Assembly (NCBI GenBank): GCA_027603945.1
Contig: JADIIU010000041.1
Coordinates: 1-64,000 of the forward strand
Direction: 5' to 3'
Length of the DNA stretch: 64,000 nucleotides
Origin: Terramyces sp. JEL0728
Taxonomy: Eukaryota; Chytridiomycota; Chytridiomycetes; Rhizophydiales; Terramycetaceae
Below are positions 39,218 through 49,729 of the stretch, piece by piece; position 1 is the first letter of the stretch, and each line of letters begins with the position of its first letter. A program made the position numbers and the translations under genes. The notes under the pieces were generated by a model. That model had not been told where the DNA came from. It saw only the letters and a program-made list of their open reading frames with translations, and did no database searches.

Positions 39218-40516
39218 ATGATCCCAACACTAATCTTTCAAGTAGCTAATGCATTGGGTAACCAGGACTATGTAAATCTACAAACAACAATTCGTTCCTT
39301 TATAAATGAAGAGCCAGTTCGCAGGATTCCTTTGCTGGTAAGGGCTTCTTTCCATGACTTGGCGGGATATGATAGCAACAATGGATATGGACCTCATGGA
39401 TGCTTATTCAACAAGGATATCCAGGCAATTCCTCAAAATGCTGGGTTGTCAGATATCACTAGAGATTTGGCTGCATATATACGCACAGCAATTCCAAATG
39501 CCAAGTATCCATATGGAGATATGATATCGCTGGCAGGGAAAACAGCAGTGGAATATGTACACCCTTGTATTCAAATTGAGTGGAGTTTTGGAAGGTCTGT
39601 TTGTTCTGCTAATAGCTCTCCCAGCACACTTCCAGAAGGAACATTGTCATCAATGAAGGAAATTCAGCCTTTCCTGAATAGATATGGTTTATCCGCTACA
39701 GAAATGGGATTGTTGATTGCTGGCGGACATGCCATTCCAAATGCGATAGCGAATCCAGCAAACAGCGGATTTGGACTTAGTGAAGCCACTAAACCTCGTT
39801 TATATCAACCAAAAAGATTGCAAGATTCAGCATTTAGCACGCTAATAGGAATCTGGATCACTGACAATATTAATTTGCAATGGAAGGAAATACAAACACC
39901 GCGTGGCAATATACAATTCAAATCGAAATACGATTTTCCTCCAAGACCATTGCGGCTACCTATAGACTTACTTTTCTTTCCTAGTAGTGTAAAGAAATCT
40001 CAAGGAAAGATTCAACCAGATTTTTCTGCAAAACCGGTTGAAGACTATCTGCTGAGCTTCAATTCCAATGATACAGTACTAGAAGCTGCATTTGCAAAAG
40101 TATATTCCAAGATGCTGCGAATTGGCACTGAGAAAGACACCATGACCAAGTTTGTTGAACCTGAACCAGCATGTGGGCTTGGCACTGTGAATCTCTCCAA
40201 TATCATTCCCACCTCGGACATTTCGTTCAGTGTCGCTGTCAATGTTCAAACCAAAGATTCGCTCTATATTACGGGAGATTTCTCGAATTGGTTGACCTGC
40301 CCAACAAATGCAATCGGGCCAATTCCTTGTACTATGACCAAACGCAATACTTATGATTGTGGAATTGTTACTGTACCAACTGGGAGTGCATTCAGATGGA
40401 ACGCATTTTCATTTGGTAATTCAACTGGGACAGACTGTAACAATCCGTATTGGTCAAATAACACTGATGTAACCTTTACCGCCAAGCAATCCTTGACTCA
40501 AAAAACTGCATTGTAA
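39218..40516 (+). CDS. Secreted haem peroxidase with CBM20-like C-terminal domain
   Basis: Single exon, 432 residues. A short signal peptide (MIPTLIFQVANA) comes first. The plant/fungal-type peroxidase domain (about 15-330) has the distal site VRASFHDLAGYD (Arg and His of RxxFH) and proximal LLIAGGHAIPNA (haem-ligand His). After a short linker, residues about 350-430 read ISFSVAVNVQTKDSLYITGD, FSNWL, FRWNAFSFGN, NPYWSNNTDVTF. This resembles starch-binding CBM20 modules (beta-sandwich with a G-D/S-x-x-x-W turn and late Trp). Four or more cysteines suggest disulphides. The start at 39218 is the only ATG giving a signal peptide. The CBM call is weaker than the peroxidase call. GUK1 starts 36 nt downstream. 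Confidence 0.8.
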   Translation: MIPTLIFQVANALGNQDYVNLQTTIRSFINEEPVRRIPLLVRASFHDLAGYDSNNGYGPHGCLFNKDIQAIPQNAGLSDITRDLAAYIRTAIPNAKYPYGDMISLAGKTAVEYVHPCIQIEWSFGRSVCSANSSPSTLPEGTLSSMKEIQPFLNRYGLSATEMGLLIAGGHAIPNAIANPANSGFGLSEATKPRLYQPKRLQDSAFSTLIGIWITDNINLQWKEIQTPRGNIQFKSKYDFPPRPLRLPIDLLFFPSSVKKSQGKIQPDFSAKPVEDYLLSFNSNDTVLEAAFAKVYSKMLRIGTEKDTMTKFVEPEPACGLGTVNLSNIIPTSDISFSVAVNVQTKDSLYITGDFSNWLTCPTNAIGPIPCTMTKRNTYDCGIVTVPTGSAFRWNAFSFGNSTGTDCNNPYWSNNTDVTFTAKQSLTQKTAL

Positions 40517-40552
40517 TAAAAAACATTTTCAAGGTTGGAATTTTCAACAAAA

Positions 40553-41167
40553 ATGAAGTACGCGATGGTCGTTAGTGGTCCCTCAGGAAGCGGGAAATCC
40601 ACCTTATTAAACAGATTATTTGCAAAATACCCCGACAAGTTTGGATTCTCAGTATCGCGTACTTTGATGCTCAATTAGATTGTACCAGGCAGCCTAGACC
40701 TGGTGAGACTCCAGGTGTTAGTTACAATTATATTACAAGACAAGAGTTTGAAGAGATGATTCAAAATCAAAAGTTTATTGAATTTGCAGATTTTTCAGGA
40801 AATTTATATGGAACGTCGTTTGAAGCTGTTCAAAAAGTAGAATCGCAAAGCAAGATTTGTGTATTGGACCTTGAAGTTAAAGGAGTGCAGTCTATAAAGA
40901 AGAGTATGATACCTGCAAAATACATGTACTCTAAAATAATGTAGTTTCATTCAGCCTCCATCAATGACTGCTCTTGAAGATCGATTAAAAGCGCGAAATA
41001 CAGAGACTCCTGATTCGTTGGCGAAACGACTGGCGTCGGCACAGGAAGCTTTTGATTACGCGGAAAAGAGCGGATCCTACGATATAAAGGTAATCAATGA
41101 AGACCAGGATGATGCTTACGCTAAATTTGAAGAATATGTTTCAAAAACATGGGGTAGCAGGTATTAA
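40553..41167 (+). CDS. GUK1: Guanylate kinase
   Basis: Exons 40553-40658, 40679-40925 and 40945-41167; introns of 20 and 19 nt; 191 residues. It phosphorylates GMP to GDP with ATP in the cytosol. Seen: P-loop [17 protein letters not shown]-binding [13 protein letters not shown] and [42 protein letters not shown] and the lid [19 protein letters not shown]. Length is typical. Both introns interrupt conserved motifs and are certain. Confidence 0.96.
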
Positions 41168-41245
41168 TATAGGGCTGGGACGAGTAGTGACTTCTGTTGA
41201 GCAAAAAGGCCGCAAATGTGTAATTTTGTAATAGAGTTTATTTAT

Positions 41246-41629
41246 TTACAATGCGGCTAATACTAATATCGCCAGTGAGAAAGTGTTTCTAATTTCAGAG
41301 TTGACTGCCGGTGCGTTTGTTGCCATTACAGCAGTTTGATATATCATTGGCATTTCTGGCGTTGCAGCAATGGGTGTGTTGTAAATCATTGGTGCATCTG
41401 GTGTAGCTACCGGAGTTGCGACTATCATTGTTTGAGCCAAGGCAGTCGTGTTGACAGGTGGAATATCCGTTGTCATAGTAGTAATAGATACAGAGGAAGT
41501 TGCGCCTTGATCAGTAGTAGCAGTTGAGATTAAAACTGGAGTAGCTACAGTTATCGCAAAAGTTGTACTGCTGTCACCTCCATAAGCTGCTTGTGCGGCA
41601 ATCACAGACAATAAATTAAAGATGAGCAT
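41246..41629 (-). CDS. Small GPI-type surface protein
   Basis: Single exon, 127 residues. Signal peptide MLIFNLLSVIAAQAA, then a Thr/Ala/Val/Pro-rich body with two imperfect repeats (ATPDAPMIYNT and ATPEMPMIYQT), then an Asn/Ser region and a hydrophobic tail (FSLAILVLAAL). Composition indicates O-glycosylation and a GPI anchor. No Cys and no known family. It has the same layout as the next gene (41803-42141), with which it forms a same-strand pair. Confidence 0.7.
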   Translation of the reverse strand: MLIFNLLSVIAAQAAYGGDSSTTFAITVATPVLISTATTDQGATSSVSITTMTTDIPPVNTTALAQTMIVATPVATPDAPMIYNTPIAATPEMPMIYQTAVMATNAPAVNSEIRNTFSLAILVLAAL

Positions 41630-41657
41630 CTCGAGTGGCTGATAAATAGTCGCTGGG

Positions 41658-41665
41658 TTTATATA
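41658..41665 (-). promoter_or_regulatory. TATA box of GPI-type gene at 41246-41629
   Basis: Reads TATATAAA on the minus strand, 28 nt before the start codon at 41629. Confidence 0.6.
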
Positions 41666-41802
41666 GTTTATTGTGGAACACTATTTGTCATAAAGTTGTA
41701 TGACAAAAAGTTTCAAGCCCAAACAACCACTACAAGCCTGAAATCAGCCCAAGCATACCATTTTCCAAGGAATAAATGAATCTTGAAGATTTCAGTGTTT
41801 AT

Positions 41803-42141
41803 TTACAATAGCACTACGAGAGGCACGAGTACTGCCAGAACGCCTGATTTGCCCAAAGATGAACTTACCACTCCGGTTGTAATCACTGTAGAGGAGAAAG
41901 GAATTAACGAGGTGCTCTGTGAGCTATCAGTAGCTGTTGCTGTTGAGGTTATCGCGGTGGAATTAACTGGAATATCGGTTGGTGGTGGTTGGTTGCCAAT
42001 ACCGCCAGTTGGAGCTGAAATAATGGTTGTAAATGTTACAACACTAACAGAGCATTGACAGACAGCAGATGGAAGCAGCGTAGATGAAAAAGTAGCTGTA
42101 GACTGAGCTGCTAATCCTGATACCAAAGTGAATATAAACAT
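41803..42141 (-). CDS. Small GPI-type surface protein
   Basis: Single exon, 112 residues. Very short signal peptide (MFIFTLVSGLAAQ), Ser/Thr/Ile/Val-rich body with a CQC pair and a PTGGIGNQPPPTD spacer, then a hydrophobic C-terminus (VLAVLVPLVVLL). Probably a GPI-anchored wall or membrane protein. Unrelated in sequence to its neighbour beyond composition. A TATA box lies 26 nt before the ATG. Confidence 0.65.
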   Translation of the reverse strand: MFIFTLVSGLAAQSTATFSSTLLPSAVCQCSVSVVTFTTIISAPTGGIGNQPPPTDIPVNSTAITSTATATDSSQSTSLIPFSSTVITTGVVSSSLGKSGVLAVLVPLVVLL

Positions 42142-42472
42142 CTTGGATGATTGTGCCTAGTGTTGCTCTTTATACTAATGGTATATCTTGACATCACTAC
42201 AGTATTTCATAGTGGTATCTCATCGATCCGCAACCAAGCCTGACTAACTTTAAAGTGAATGCAACTAGGGTCCTTCAATCAAGATTTACTTATAATACGA
42301 AATTAATCCAAAGAATCTGTTGATCAATTCTTCAGTAGCAGATTAACTATAGCCTATGCGATTAATAATGAGTGAAGGATGGATCTTAACTCATGCGGCA
42401 ATGCTGCTTTTAATATGCCCTACCATAATTTGCAAAATCAAAGCCCAAATCTACTCTTGTCGGTTTCCAAAA
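42142..42472. other. Divergent spacer upstream of an uncharacterised gene
   Basis: 331 nt between a minus-strand GPI gene and the plus-strand gene whose start I place at 42473. The downstream frame stays open back to an ATG at 42356, so the last 117 nt could instead encode a hydrophobic N-terminal extension. Confidence 0.45.
42168..42175 (-). promoter_or_regulatory. TATA box of GPI-type gene at 41803-42141
   Basis: Reads GTATAAAG on the minus strand, 26 nt before the start codon at 42141. Confidence 0.5.
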
Positions 42473-43294
42473 ATGAGTGAAGAATATAAAAAGAAATTCG
42501 CTGCTTTATGCACCGAGTTCTATGAATCCTGTCAGGACAATCCAACACAAGAAACTTCTCTCCACCACTTTTTCACTCTGTTTGATTCATGTAAATCCAA
42601 GGATTCAAAAGTGCATTTGGATTTTGAGAGACAGGATTTACACTTGCCATTACCAGCAACAAGCCAATACCAGCAAATTATAGAATATTACTTGTCAGTT
42701 GGATTTGATTCCAAAGGAGAAATGATTTACCCGCAGGAATTTGTTACTTATTTGAAAATCAAGAATGATACTAGAGCTAGAGTTCATGACGAGGGACAGC
42801 TACGAAGGCTTGCTGAATTGGAATTAGTTCTCCAATCGGATTTAACTTGCAATTTATCACCAATTGAAGCATTGGATGATTTCTTAAGCAACTACAATTC
42901 GGTTGGATCGCAATCATTCATTTCTGGATTGCAATTGTTTTTGTATACTCAATCAAAGACTAGTAGACAAGTTGAATGGGAAATTGAAGATCTACAATTG
43001 GTGGAAACTGGAATTCCCCAGTTTTACACAAAAGTAGTTGAATTATTGCGGATTTTAAAGTGCAGACATTCCAGATTACAACAAAGGACAAGCTGGATCT
43101 GCGACTTTGATTATATTTCCTTGGTTAATTACGAGCTAAAAGTATACTCTTCAGCAACAAGGTCTTTGGTAAGACCCTGCGGTACTTTGATTACCACTGC
43201 CAGAGAACGAGGAATAAACGAAAAGGATGATTGGGGCTCTTTGTTTTGGACTTGCTCGTACTCTATCAAATCATTTTTCGTACATTTATTCTAA
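42473..43294 (+). CDS. Uncharacterised helical protein
   Basis: 273 residues if started at 42473 (MSEEYKKKF). An alternative in-frame ATG at 42356 would add 39 residues with a hydrophobic stretch (MLLLICPTIICKI) that could be a signal anchor. The protein is mostly alpha-helical, rich in Leu, Gln and Ser, with no motif I recognise. The 3' end is uncertain: a possible 29-nt intron (43280-43308) would replace the last few residues with about 20 hydrophobic ones ending just before the next ATG. I kept the simpler model because 29 nt is outside the intron size range here. Confidence 0.5.
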   Translation: MSEEYKKKFAALCTEFYESCQDNPTQETSLHHFFTLFDSCKSKDSKVHLDFERQDLHLPLPATSQYQQIIEYYLSVGFDSKGEMIYPQEFVTYLKIKNDTRARVHDEGQLRRLAELELVLQSDLTCNLSPIEALDDFLSNYNSVGSQSFISGLQLFLYTQSKTSRQVEWEIEDLQLVETGIPQFYTKVVELLRILKCRHSRLQQRTSWICDFDYISLVNYELKVYSSATRSLVRPCGTLITTARERGINEKDDWGSLFWTCSYSIKSFFVHLF

Positions 43295-43374
43295 CCTAAA
43301 TAAACTAGAATCGATTATCACTAATCAACCAATTTTGGATATCTCTATTTTTGACTTTTTTAAACGCGGAATAG

Positions 43375-43629
43375 ATGGAGGATAGAGAATTCAACAGAAA
43401 ATTCAAAGAGATGACTGAAAAGGCAAACGAATTACTCTTAGTTGGAACCGATGCGCTCAACACTTCAATGGAAATTCCCGTTTCAGCTTCAAAAATTGTC
43501 TGTAATCATAGATCTGCTGCAATTACCACCTTTTTATTTCCATTAGAGGCTTTCTTTGTTCTTTTTACTATAATTCCTTGTTTTCTCTGGACTGTAACGC
43601 TTTATGTAGTCAATAAATTACAATATTAA
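43375..43629 (+). CDS. Small membrane protein
   Basis: 84 residues, not recognised. An amphipathic, charged N-terminal helix (EDREFNRKFKEMTEKANELL) is followed by a polar linker and one long or two short TM segments (TTFLFPLEAFFVLFTIIPCF, then LWTVTLYVV). Layout is that of a small tail-anchored or hairpin membrane protein. Convergent with the EF-hand-like gene; stop codons are 9 nt apart. Confidence 0.5.
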   Translation: MEDREFNRKFKEMTEKANELLLVGTDALNTSMEIPVSASKIVCNHRSAAITTFLFPLEAFFVLFTIIPCFLWTVTLYVVNKLQY

Positions 43630-43638
43630 TCCTCTATA

Positions 43639-44142
43639 TTAGGGTCGATAGTTATTATCATAATATTCATACACTATATCTGTGATACGACCAAGACCGC
43701 CTCCAAGCTCTTGATATCTTAGGCGCATCCATCTGTCCAAGTAATACTTGAAAGCGCCTTTTCCGTCACCAATATAGTCCAGCGTAAGCTCTCCCCACGA
43801 GATCATGTCATTGTTACTAACATCTAAAGTAGTGAAAAACATCTCTACTTCTGCTGTAGTCATTGGTATGTTGTACAGGGACAGCAGTCTCGTGAATTTA
43901 GTGAATGTGAGCTGGCAGTCGGACGTGTATTCGTTAAAGTTCAAGTAGCCTAATGCCGTATATGAATCACATCCAGTCAATCCAAAATAAACTCTTGGCA
44001 AGAGTGTATTCCAATCTGATGGCTGCACTGTCAGCGCCGCTTTAAATAGAAAGGTATAGCTGGTGAATACCAGAGCAATTAAAACGCAATGCGACACTAA
44101 TTCCTTGAAGGAATAGTGGTATTTGAGTATTTGAAATTTCAT
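43639..44142 (-). CDS. Membrane-anchored protein with one EF-hand-like loop
   Basis: 167 residues. A basic N-terminus precedes one TM helix (about 16-37, CVLIALVFTSYTFLFKAALT), so it is probably a type II membrane protein. Near residues 109-120, DVSNNDMISWGE has ligand positions 1, 3, 5, 9 and 12 and the hydrophobic position 8 of an EF-hand loop, flanked by helices (AEVEMFFTTL, LTLDYIGDG). The earlier half (residues 60-95) may be a degenerate partner EF-hand. It could sense calcium at a membrane. No orthologue recognised. Confidence 0.5.
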   Translation of the reverse strand: MKFQILKYHYSFKELVSHCVLIALVFTSYTFLFKAALTVQPSDWNTLLPRVYFGLTGCDSYTALGYLNFNEYTSDCQLTFTKFTRLLSLYNIPMTTAEVEMFFTTLDVSNNDMISWGELTLDYIGDGKGAFKYYLDRWMRLRYQELGGGLGRITDIVYEYYDNNYRP

Positions 44143-44220
44143 TGTTCGAACGCGATTTTTGAACTTTAAACACGAATAAAACAGACACGAATGAGTTACA
44201 GAACCAATTTATTTGCTAGA

Positions 44221-45052
44221 TTAACTGCCAAGATGTTCCACTAAACATACCAAATCAGCTTCATTTTCAGAATTTTCCGAATCGCGCTTGTCTGATACTT
44301 TGAATGCATCATTCTAGGTTAATTAAACGTACCTGTGCGGAAACCATTGCCTCTCTATCAATTTCAAATGCAGATCTACTTGGATTTTCCCTAGCTTCTT
44401 TTAGAGTGGTTGGAATGTAGATTCCCTGTCTTCTTCCCTGGAATTCTTTGATTGAATCAGAACGCTTCAGTGAATCGGCTCTTTGGATAGTCTCCTCTCT
44501 CTTTGGAAGCATCTCTACTGTAGGAGAATTGTAGATATCAGGATCGCCAACGCGGAATGGTACTTTGCAAACATTGTCTTCCGCAGAAGAGGCATATTCC
44601 CTTTGCATAGATTTTAGATATGCTTCATCTACAGGGTCATTCTCTCTATCTTCAAAATCGCCTGCAGTTCTATAAATTCTGGTTTTAGTTTCCAATTCGG
44701 ATACGATTATTTCCTTTTCCTTTTCAGTAACTCTAGACTTTCCTTTGCTGAACCAATTAGTGATACTTTTAAAGTTTGTCGACGGGATTCTTTTAACACT
44801 GTTTCTAAAAGTGACTTCAGAGATATCGGTATTTTGATAGACTGGTTTATTCAACGAGGATCTGCTTCCTGGTAGGTACTTTGTTAACTTGCGAATGCTA
44901 TCTCCGAATTTCGAATTGCCGTTTTTAGTATCTGGAATATTCAATGAAGTATCGGTCGAGACAAAGTCTGAGTTTTTGTCTCCGAATTTCGAATTGCCGT
45001 TTTTAGTATCTGGAATATTCAATGAAGTATCGGTTGAAACAAAATCTGACAT
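44221..45052 (-). CDS. Uncharacterised disordered protein with an N-terminal tandem duplication
   Basis: Exons (minus) 44333-45052 and 44221-44313; one 19-nt intron; 270 residues. The first 26 codons are duplicated (period 78 nt): SDFVSTDTSLNIPDTKNGNS occurs twice. The rest is polar and charged, with basic patches (FSKGKSRVTEKEKE), many Ser near Arg (phosphorylation-like) and a segment YIPTTLKEARENPSRSAFEI. No domain recognised. Divergent from CCDC146 with 188 nt between start codons. Confidence 0.6.
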
Positions 45053-45056
45053 TTTG
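44901..45056 (-). repeat. 78-nt tandem duplication including a start codon
   Basis: Two copies with 78-nt period (44901-44978 and 44979-45056) differ at only a few bases. The copy nearest the promoter contains the ATG (MSDFV). In the other copy the same position reads as Asn in KNSDFV, so 5' leader sequence has become coding. Confidence 0.85.
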
Positions 45057-45240
45057 TCAAAGAATATTTCCTGCTAGACTGACGTAAGCAGAACAACTGG
45101 CCATCTCACGAATTAAAGACGAATACTAGTGAAAATACCACCTGTATTTCAAATATAAGCAATAGATATCTTTGAATACTGAATTTGTTTTATTACATCA
45201 TAAGAATCGCGCAAGTGCCAAGTTACTTTTCAACTTTTTA

Positions 45241-48200
45241 ATGGCAGACGCAAGTAACTTGAAAATTAATTAAAGCTGAGGAAACCCCAAAAAGAAAGGA
45301 TTCACGAATTGAAACGCAACTGTTGGATATTGACGATGAGGACCACCAAGGAGACTATTACCTGTCTGGGCTGTTTAATATTGAAACATCTCCCGGATAC
45401 AAGGCGCTTGATGGATTAAAAACAAAAAAAGATATTTCAGAAGAAAAGTATCCTACCATTGACATAGAATCAACAAATACAAGAAAGCCTTCATAGATTT
45501 ACACGGATTTCTGCTCAGTCTTACCGCATTCGAGAAGGAAATGTCGGAAACTTTTAGGAGTACTTTGCAGGAAATGACTATGCAGAGATTAGAAAAAGAT
45601 CGAGCAATTTCCCTCCAGTTTACAGGAAATGCGGAAATTGGGGAATTGAAACGAGAATTGTTAAAAGTAATCGATTATAATGCAGGCTCAAAACGAAGTA
45701 GATATGGCAATCGACAGAGAATCAAAGTTGCAGCTAGATATAGAAGAATTGTCGAAAACCAAACAGGATTTGATTCACGATATTGAAGAAATACGAAGGC
45801 ACAAAGCAGACATGCTCGAGCCTCAGTTGATTGCCGCGACAAAGGAATTAAAGATTGATTTGTTGCAAAGAAGACAGCAAGTAGACAACTTGCAAAAAGA
45901 CATGGAAGAAAAACAAGCTGCGTACGAGGTTGTAATGCAAGAAAGATCACGAGCTGAGGCTGAAAGAGAAAAGCACTCTATTGCCTATGTGAAAGCGTCA
46001 GAAACCCCAATCAAAATATTGTAAGTCTTGCATAACTCAGAAAACAAATTGAAGTTTTGCGAGACGCAATGAACTCGTTGACTGGCGAAAATGTGAAACA
46101 GCAAACAATCAGCAGCTCTTTAGACAAGGAAATCGAACGACTTGGTAAAAAAAAGAAGGATTTAGAAGAGATGCGAATTGGGTTATCAGCTGCGTATGAA
46201 GAACGACGGGGTTTAATTCATCAGATGGAAAGACAGGTTGATGATATTTTCAAAGAGCATGAGTTGGCCAAGGAACAACTAGCATTCCAGAGGGCCGAAC
46301 GAGTAAGGCTGGATCTCTCTCTAAGAAAACACGTTTTCGAAGTAATTTTCGCTGACCTAGATCAAAAGGGAGCACGATTTAGTTTTACGGGTAATCAGAG
46401 AAAAGGATACTTTTTTGAAACTTTATAGGAGGCTCGAATTAACGGTTAACAATATCAAATTGTCCACACCGGCAACCATAAAACACGGAATTGATCTTCA
46501 AAGGCAGCTGGAAGCAATCAAGAGCGATGAAAAACACTATCGAAAGGAAGTACAGAGACTAAGACAAGCCATCGATGTGTGCACGTATGATTTTCTTCAG
46601 CAAGACAGAATTGAAAAAGCTGGAAGTGAAGAATTAGAAGAACAACTTATGGTCAACAAGAAACTGGAGGCGGAATTGGATACCGCAATTCAAGAGGCAA
46701 ATATGACTGCTAGAGAATTGGAAGAAATGAAAATGGAAAAGGATTTGCGGGTAATTGGGATTTTATTGTAGTCCAGAGAAGTCATTAGAGCGCAAGTTAG
46801 AATCAGGAGCTTAAAGAACGATAATGCTACGCAAGACATTGCTCTAGTTGATTCTGCAAAAAGATGTAACGAGACTGTTACTAGAGTAAAAGAATTCATG
46901 GCTCTATATGAATTGGTAAAGAACGAGAGAAACAAATACGTAAACTTTACTAATTAAAGCTTAATTTGATTCACTCGTCGACTCAAAGACTGGCAGAAAT
47001 GAAAGAAAAGATTAAAATTTTAACAAATGAAATTGAAATCCTCCGTCATGAAATGGCCCACAAAGACAGAGATTTAGCGGTAATATTTACTGATTGTAGA
47101 GAAAAAAACAAGATAACAGTGCGGCATACGCTATACGCGATTCTTTGAGGAACGAAGCAAACAAGTTGATGTTGCAGTACAGAGACAAGAGAGACCAGAT
47201 TGAACATCGTCTAACAAGAATTGAAGCCTTGAATAGCAATATTAATGCTGCAGAAGAAGAAATGCAGATTTTGAAATCTCGATATGAACAATCAGTAAAA
47301 GATCGAAACATGGCTGGTGTGCATTTGCTGGACAGAAATGACGAACTATGTATTCTGTATGAAAGAATCAACGTCAAAAAAGAGAACATGTCAAAGGGTG
47401 CTACAGCACTAGCCGACAGAAATGATGAAATGAGGAAGCTTCAATTGATACTCGCAGAGTCTAAACGGCAATCTGAGCTGCAAAAGCAAAAGAAGCCAAT
47501 CATTGCAGAGCTGGATACAGAGCTGACCAAGCTGGAAAAGAAAAAAGCAGAATTAATGAACTTGACGGTAATGCTGGGAGAGCAAATGGAGAATCCAAGC
47601 GATGAAAAAAGATGCAGAAATCTTGGAGGTGTTGATCCAGCACAGGAGGAATTAACCAAAAAAATTGAAAAGTTGGAGAATTTATTGTCAATCCAAGAGG
47701 TATTAGTGTTTTAATGAAAGGAAAGTATTTTGGAAAAAGACTTGATATTGGAAGAAGTCACATCTTTATCAGAGCGACTAAAAGCCCAGACAATGGAGTC
47801 AAAGGATGAAACCCACACTACTACCACAGAAATTAATGAGCTGACCAAGAGGATTAAGAATGTTACCAAAAAGACAATGGCGAAAGTGTCAGAGTTGGCC
47901 ATGCACCAAGCAATGGCGATGAGCTTGTACAGAGAAACCGCTGAAAAGGTATAAAATGTTAATCCAGGAATGCTTGTTGGAAGAAGCCAACAATAGACTC
48001 GAAACTGGAGATATTCCCCTTGAACAGATTGAAGGAGATTTCATCAGAGAAGAGCGCAAAAGACAGCAACGAAAAGCCAAATTGCAAGCACTCAACGAAA
48101 AAAGAGAAAGAGTCGCGAATGGCAGGTTTATTGAGCTGTACTTGTTCTTAATATTAGCGAAGACGATTTCTATTTACACGGCAAAGTCAAGACAACTGCA

Positions 48201-48356
48201 GAGCCAAGACCTAATGCCTACATTCCAGAAACGACTGGGCTTGGGCAATTGCCTATTCCAAAGCCATATGGTGAGCACTCTCCTTTCAAACCTCAAGAGC
48301 CTGGTGCGCAGTTGCGCCATTACAAGAAACCAAGTGTTTTGCCAATTGAAATTTAA
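45241..48356 (+). CDS. CCDC146: CCDC146/MBO2 axonemal-centriolar coiled-coil protein
   Basis: Twelve exons: 45241-45253, 45276-45447, 45468-45666, 45686-46020, 46041-46341, 46361-46750, 46772-46939, 46960-47079, 47100-47699, 47721-47948, 47968-48137 and 48158-48356. Eleven introns of 19-22 nt; 964 residues, close to animal CCDC146. Almost entirely coiled coil. Family landmarks: [60 protein letters not shown], and the conserved C-terminus [24 protein letters not shown] and [16 protein letters not shown]2, the Chlamydomonas protein, is needed for normal flagellar waveform. The first exon is just 13 nt. No exon skips the frame, so the gene appears intact. Confidence 0.93.
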
Positions 48357-48526
48357 TGATCTTATGCAATAAAGGAAATGTATTATATTTGGAGATTCAG
48401 ATCAGGTCCATTTACTGCCAGTATTTGCAAATGAAATAGTTGTCCGAAAAAGTTTGCAAAACTAAATGATTTCACTTCCTAATCAACAAGTCGATTTATT
48501 GCAAACCTTTAAAAAAGCAGTCTCTA

Positions 48527-49729
48527 ATGGCGGATCGGTCATCAAATACGTTAGTTCCTCGTTTACCGCCTCCGCTTCCCTTCTTTTTGTCCCAACTGGA
48601 GTTCATGCTTCAAAACCAGCGGGTAATTCACAAAGTAACTGTAGAAATTGAAAAAGTATTGACCGATTACAGCAAGCAATCACATATGATTACAAACGAA
48701 AGAGTAAGGTAGATTTAAACAGTAGATCATCAACAAGATCGCTACTGCAAATCAAATTGTCGAAGAAAGCATTTTGACTGTGTCTCACACTGAAATGATC
48801 GACTGGTTATTGCCTGGAGTCAAACCAACAAAGAAAGAACTTGACGTTGCAATGGTAATTGCTAAATAATTACAGGTTTCTATCATGACATTGCAAGATG
48901 GAAAGATTTCTCAATACAGAGTTTATTGGGACCAAGCCGCTGTTTTGTCGCAAGCTACCATCCTACCAAGATCTCTTTACTGTAAAGCAAATAGAACTGA
49001 AGTTGTATTACCTGTTGCCAATTCGGCCAGCCATTTAACCGCATTATCAAATGATGATGTTGATCAAATTAGCGAAAAGGTTGAAGCTGTTGCAGTAGAA
49101 GCAAATCCAAGGTTGAACCCGCAAAGAAACGCTGCATCTGAAGGCTTTATGCAGCATGACGATTCATTCAGGTAATAATCTTTTGATTCAGACCATCTTC
49201 AAGGGTACTTGGAAGACCTGGCGATAAATCCTCCGATATCTTTGGCACTGAAGAAGAGTCTTTCAGACCATCTTCCCGTGTCTTGGCTAGACCAGGGGGC
49301 AAAACTAATGATGTTTTCAACACTGGACCAGAACCTGAAGTTACAAATCGTCCAGTTTATAAAAAATCTTTGGATATTTTCTCTGACGAACCTGCACAAA
49401 CAAAGGAGGTAAATCGCAGAGATCCAAACCGGGCTTCATTGGATGATGATTCAGCTCACCGTCCTGGACACAAACAATTCCAAGGTTTGAACAACAAAAC
49501 TCAATTTACCATTGGTGGAGACTCAACTGCCAACCAAGGATTCCGCACTGGAAAACAAATTGACCCAACCAGCAATCAAAGCCAAATCTCCTTTGCTAAT
49601 ACCGAAACTGTTCGGGTAGTTGGATTTGCACGCCGTGATCCTAACGCCCGCAGTGAAGAAACTGTAACCCGTCCAAGCTCTAGAGTTTTGAACAACCCAG
49701 GCGGTAAGAGCTCCTTTTCCTTTGCTTAA
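48527..49729 (+). CDS. NTF2/SnoaL-like protein with Jupiter (JPT/HN1)-like C-terminal repeats
   Basis: Exons 48527-48703, 48726-48854, 48876-49171 and 49192-49729; introns of 22, 21 and 20 nt; 379 residues. The N-terminal half ends with SIMTLQDGKISQYRVYWDQA and AVLSQATILP, the last strands and Trp-Asp signature of NTF2/SnoaL-like folds in fungal proteins. The C-terminal half is disordered with three copies of a PSSRVLxxPGGK motif: RPSSRVLGRPGDKSSDIFG, RPSSRVLARPGGKTNDVF and RPSSRVLNNPGGKSSFSFA (the very C-terminus). This resembles the SRVLxPPGG and PPGGKSS motifs of the microtubule-associated Jupiter family. Function is inferred only. Confidence 0.6.

Noticed and set aside
43280..43308. 29-nt candidate intron at the end of the gene at 42473
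   Set aside because: Length and branch-to-AG distance are out of range, and the spliced tail matches nothing. Left as an alternative only.
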